Shown here: positions 12,118-12,189 of the stretch, one piece after another
Layout of the letters: each line of letters starts with the position of its first letter
Numbering within the stretch: position 1 is the first letter of the stretch
DNA from: Alphaproteobacteria bacterium
GTDB lineage: Bacteria; Pseudomonadota; Alphaproteobacteria; BOG-932; Roseiterribacteraceae
Assembly: GCA_903970575.1 (NCBI GenBank)
Contig: CAJCJC010000087.1
Location: forward strand, 1-12,189
DNA length: 12,189 nucleotides
Reading direction: 5' to 3'
Made by a program: the position numbers and the translations under genes
Notes under the pieces: model-generated
Seen by the model: only the letters and a program-made list of their open reading frames with translations
The model's database searches: none
Told to the model about the DNA's origin: nothing

Positions 12118-12189
12118 GTGATTGACATGACACGCATCCATCATCGCTCATCCACAGCCGTCGCGGCCATCGCGGTCACGCTCGGCATT
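12118..12189 (+). CDS. N-terminus of a probable exported protein (partial)
   Basis: Twenty-four codons open to the window edge. GTG 12118 is preceded at ideal distance by AGGAG (12107-12111, six bases), so I prefer it; an in-frame ATG follows at 12127. The peptide has basic residues (TRIHHR) then SSTAVAAIAVTLGI, which looks like the start of a signal peptide or membrane anchor. It is divergent from serS. The 218-bp gap between them holds an AT-rich patch at 12012-12050, unusual for this window and a likely promoter region, but no clear -35/-10 pair. The product cannot be identified. Confidence 0.55.
   Translation, partial: MIDMTRIHHRSSTAVAAIAVTLGI

Overview
The window reads as a housekeeping stretch of an alphaproteobacterial chromosome, most likely Hyphomicrobiales (Rhizobiales). 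The pointers are GC-rich codon use, a single fused SecDF protein, the gene order serS-surE-pcm-nlpD-like / DUF815 ATPase / yajC-secDF-Mth938, and two promoter motifs of the alphaproteobacterial general-stress (EcfG/RpoE2) type. The species cannot be named from the sequence. No rRNA, tRNA, CRISPR array, insertion sequence, phage gene or toxin-antitoxin pair was found. No intergenic gap exceeds about 220 bp.

Right part (7902-11899, minus strand): serS, surE, pcm and a LysM/LytM lipoprotein (nlpD-like) lie head to tail; surE overlaps serS by 8 bp. They cover serine tRNA charging, nucleotide and damaged-protein maintenance, and cell-wall hydrolase control. Upstream of serS, a divergent gene with a signal-like N-terminus starts at 12118 and runs off the window.

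Middle (3452-7895): a DUF815 AAA-type ATPase (plus strand) diverges from the minus-strand operon yajC-secDF-Mth938. YajC and SecDF are the accessory part of the Sec translocon. The Mth938-domain gene, a homologue of the mitochondrial complex I assembly factor NDUFAF3, follows the secDF stop by one base.

Left part (1-3455): the usual next member of that operon, a squalene/phytoene-synthase-fold protein resembling complex I assembly factor NDUFAF6, sits about 2 kb further on at 604-1452. Three plus-strand genes separate the two: a stand-alone Urate_ox_N (PuuD-like) membrane protein, an iron-type superoxide dismutase and a DUF2177 membrane protein. Beyond the NDUFAF6-like gene come a Spy/CpxP-like periplasmic protein with no standard start codon and the first 18 codons of another probable exported protein.

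The most notable non-coding signals are in the left part. sodB has an exact GGAAC-N17-CGTT promoter, the consensus of the PhyR/EcfG general stress response. The Spy-like gene has a near match (GGAAC-N18-GTT). Each predicted mRNA would begin with a short GC-rich stem-loop just before its ribosome binding site. I did not find a wholly new system. The best leads are this possible stress pair, the broken operon carrying two complex I assembly factor homologues, and the missing start codon.
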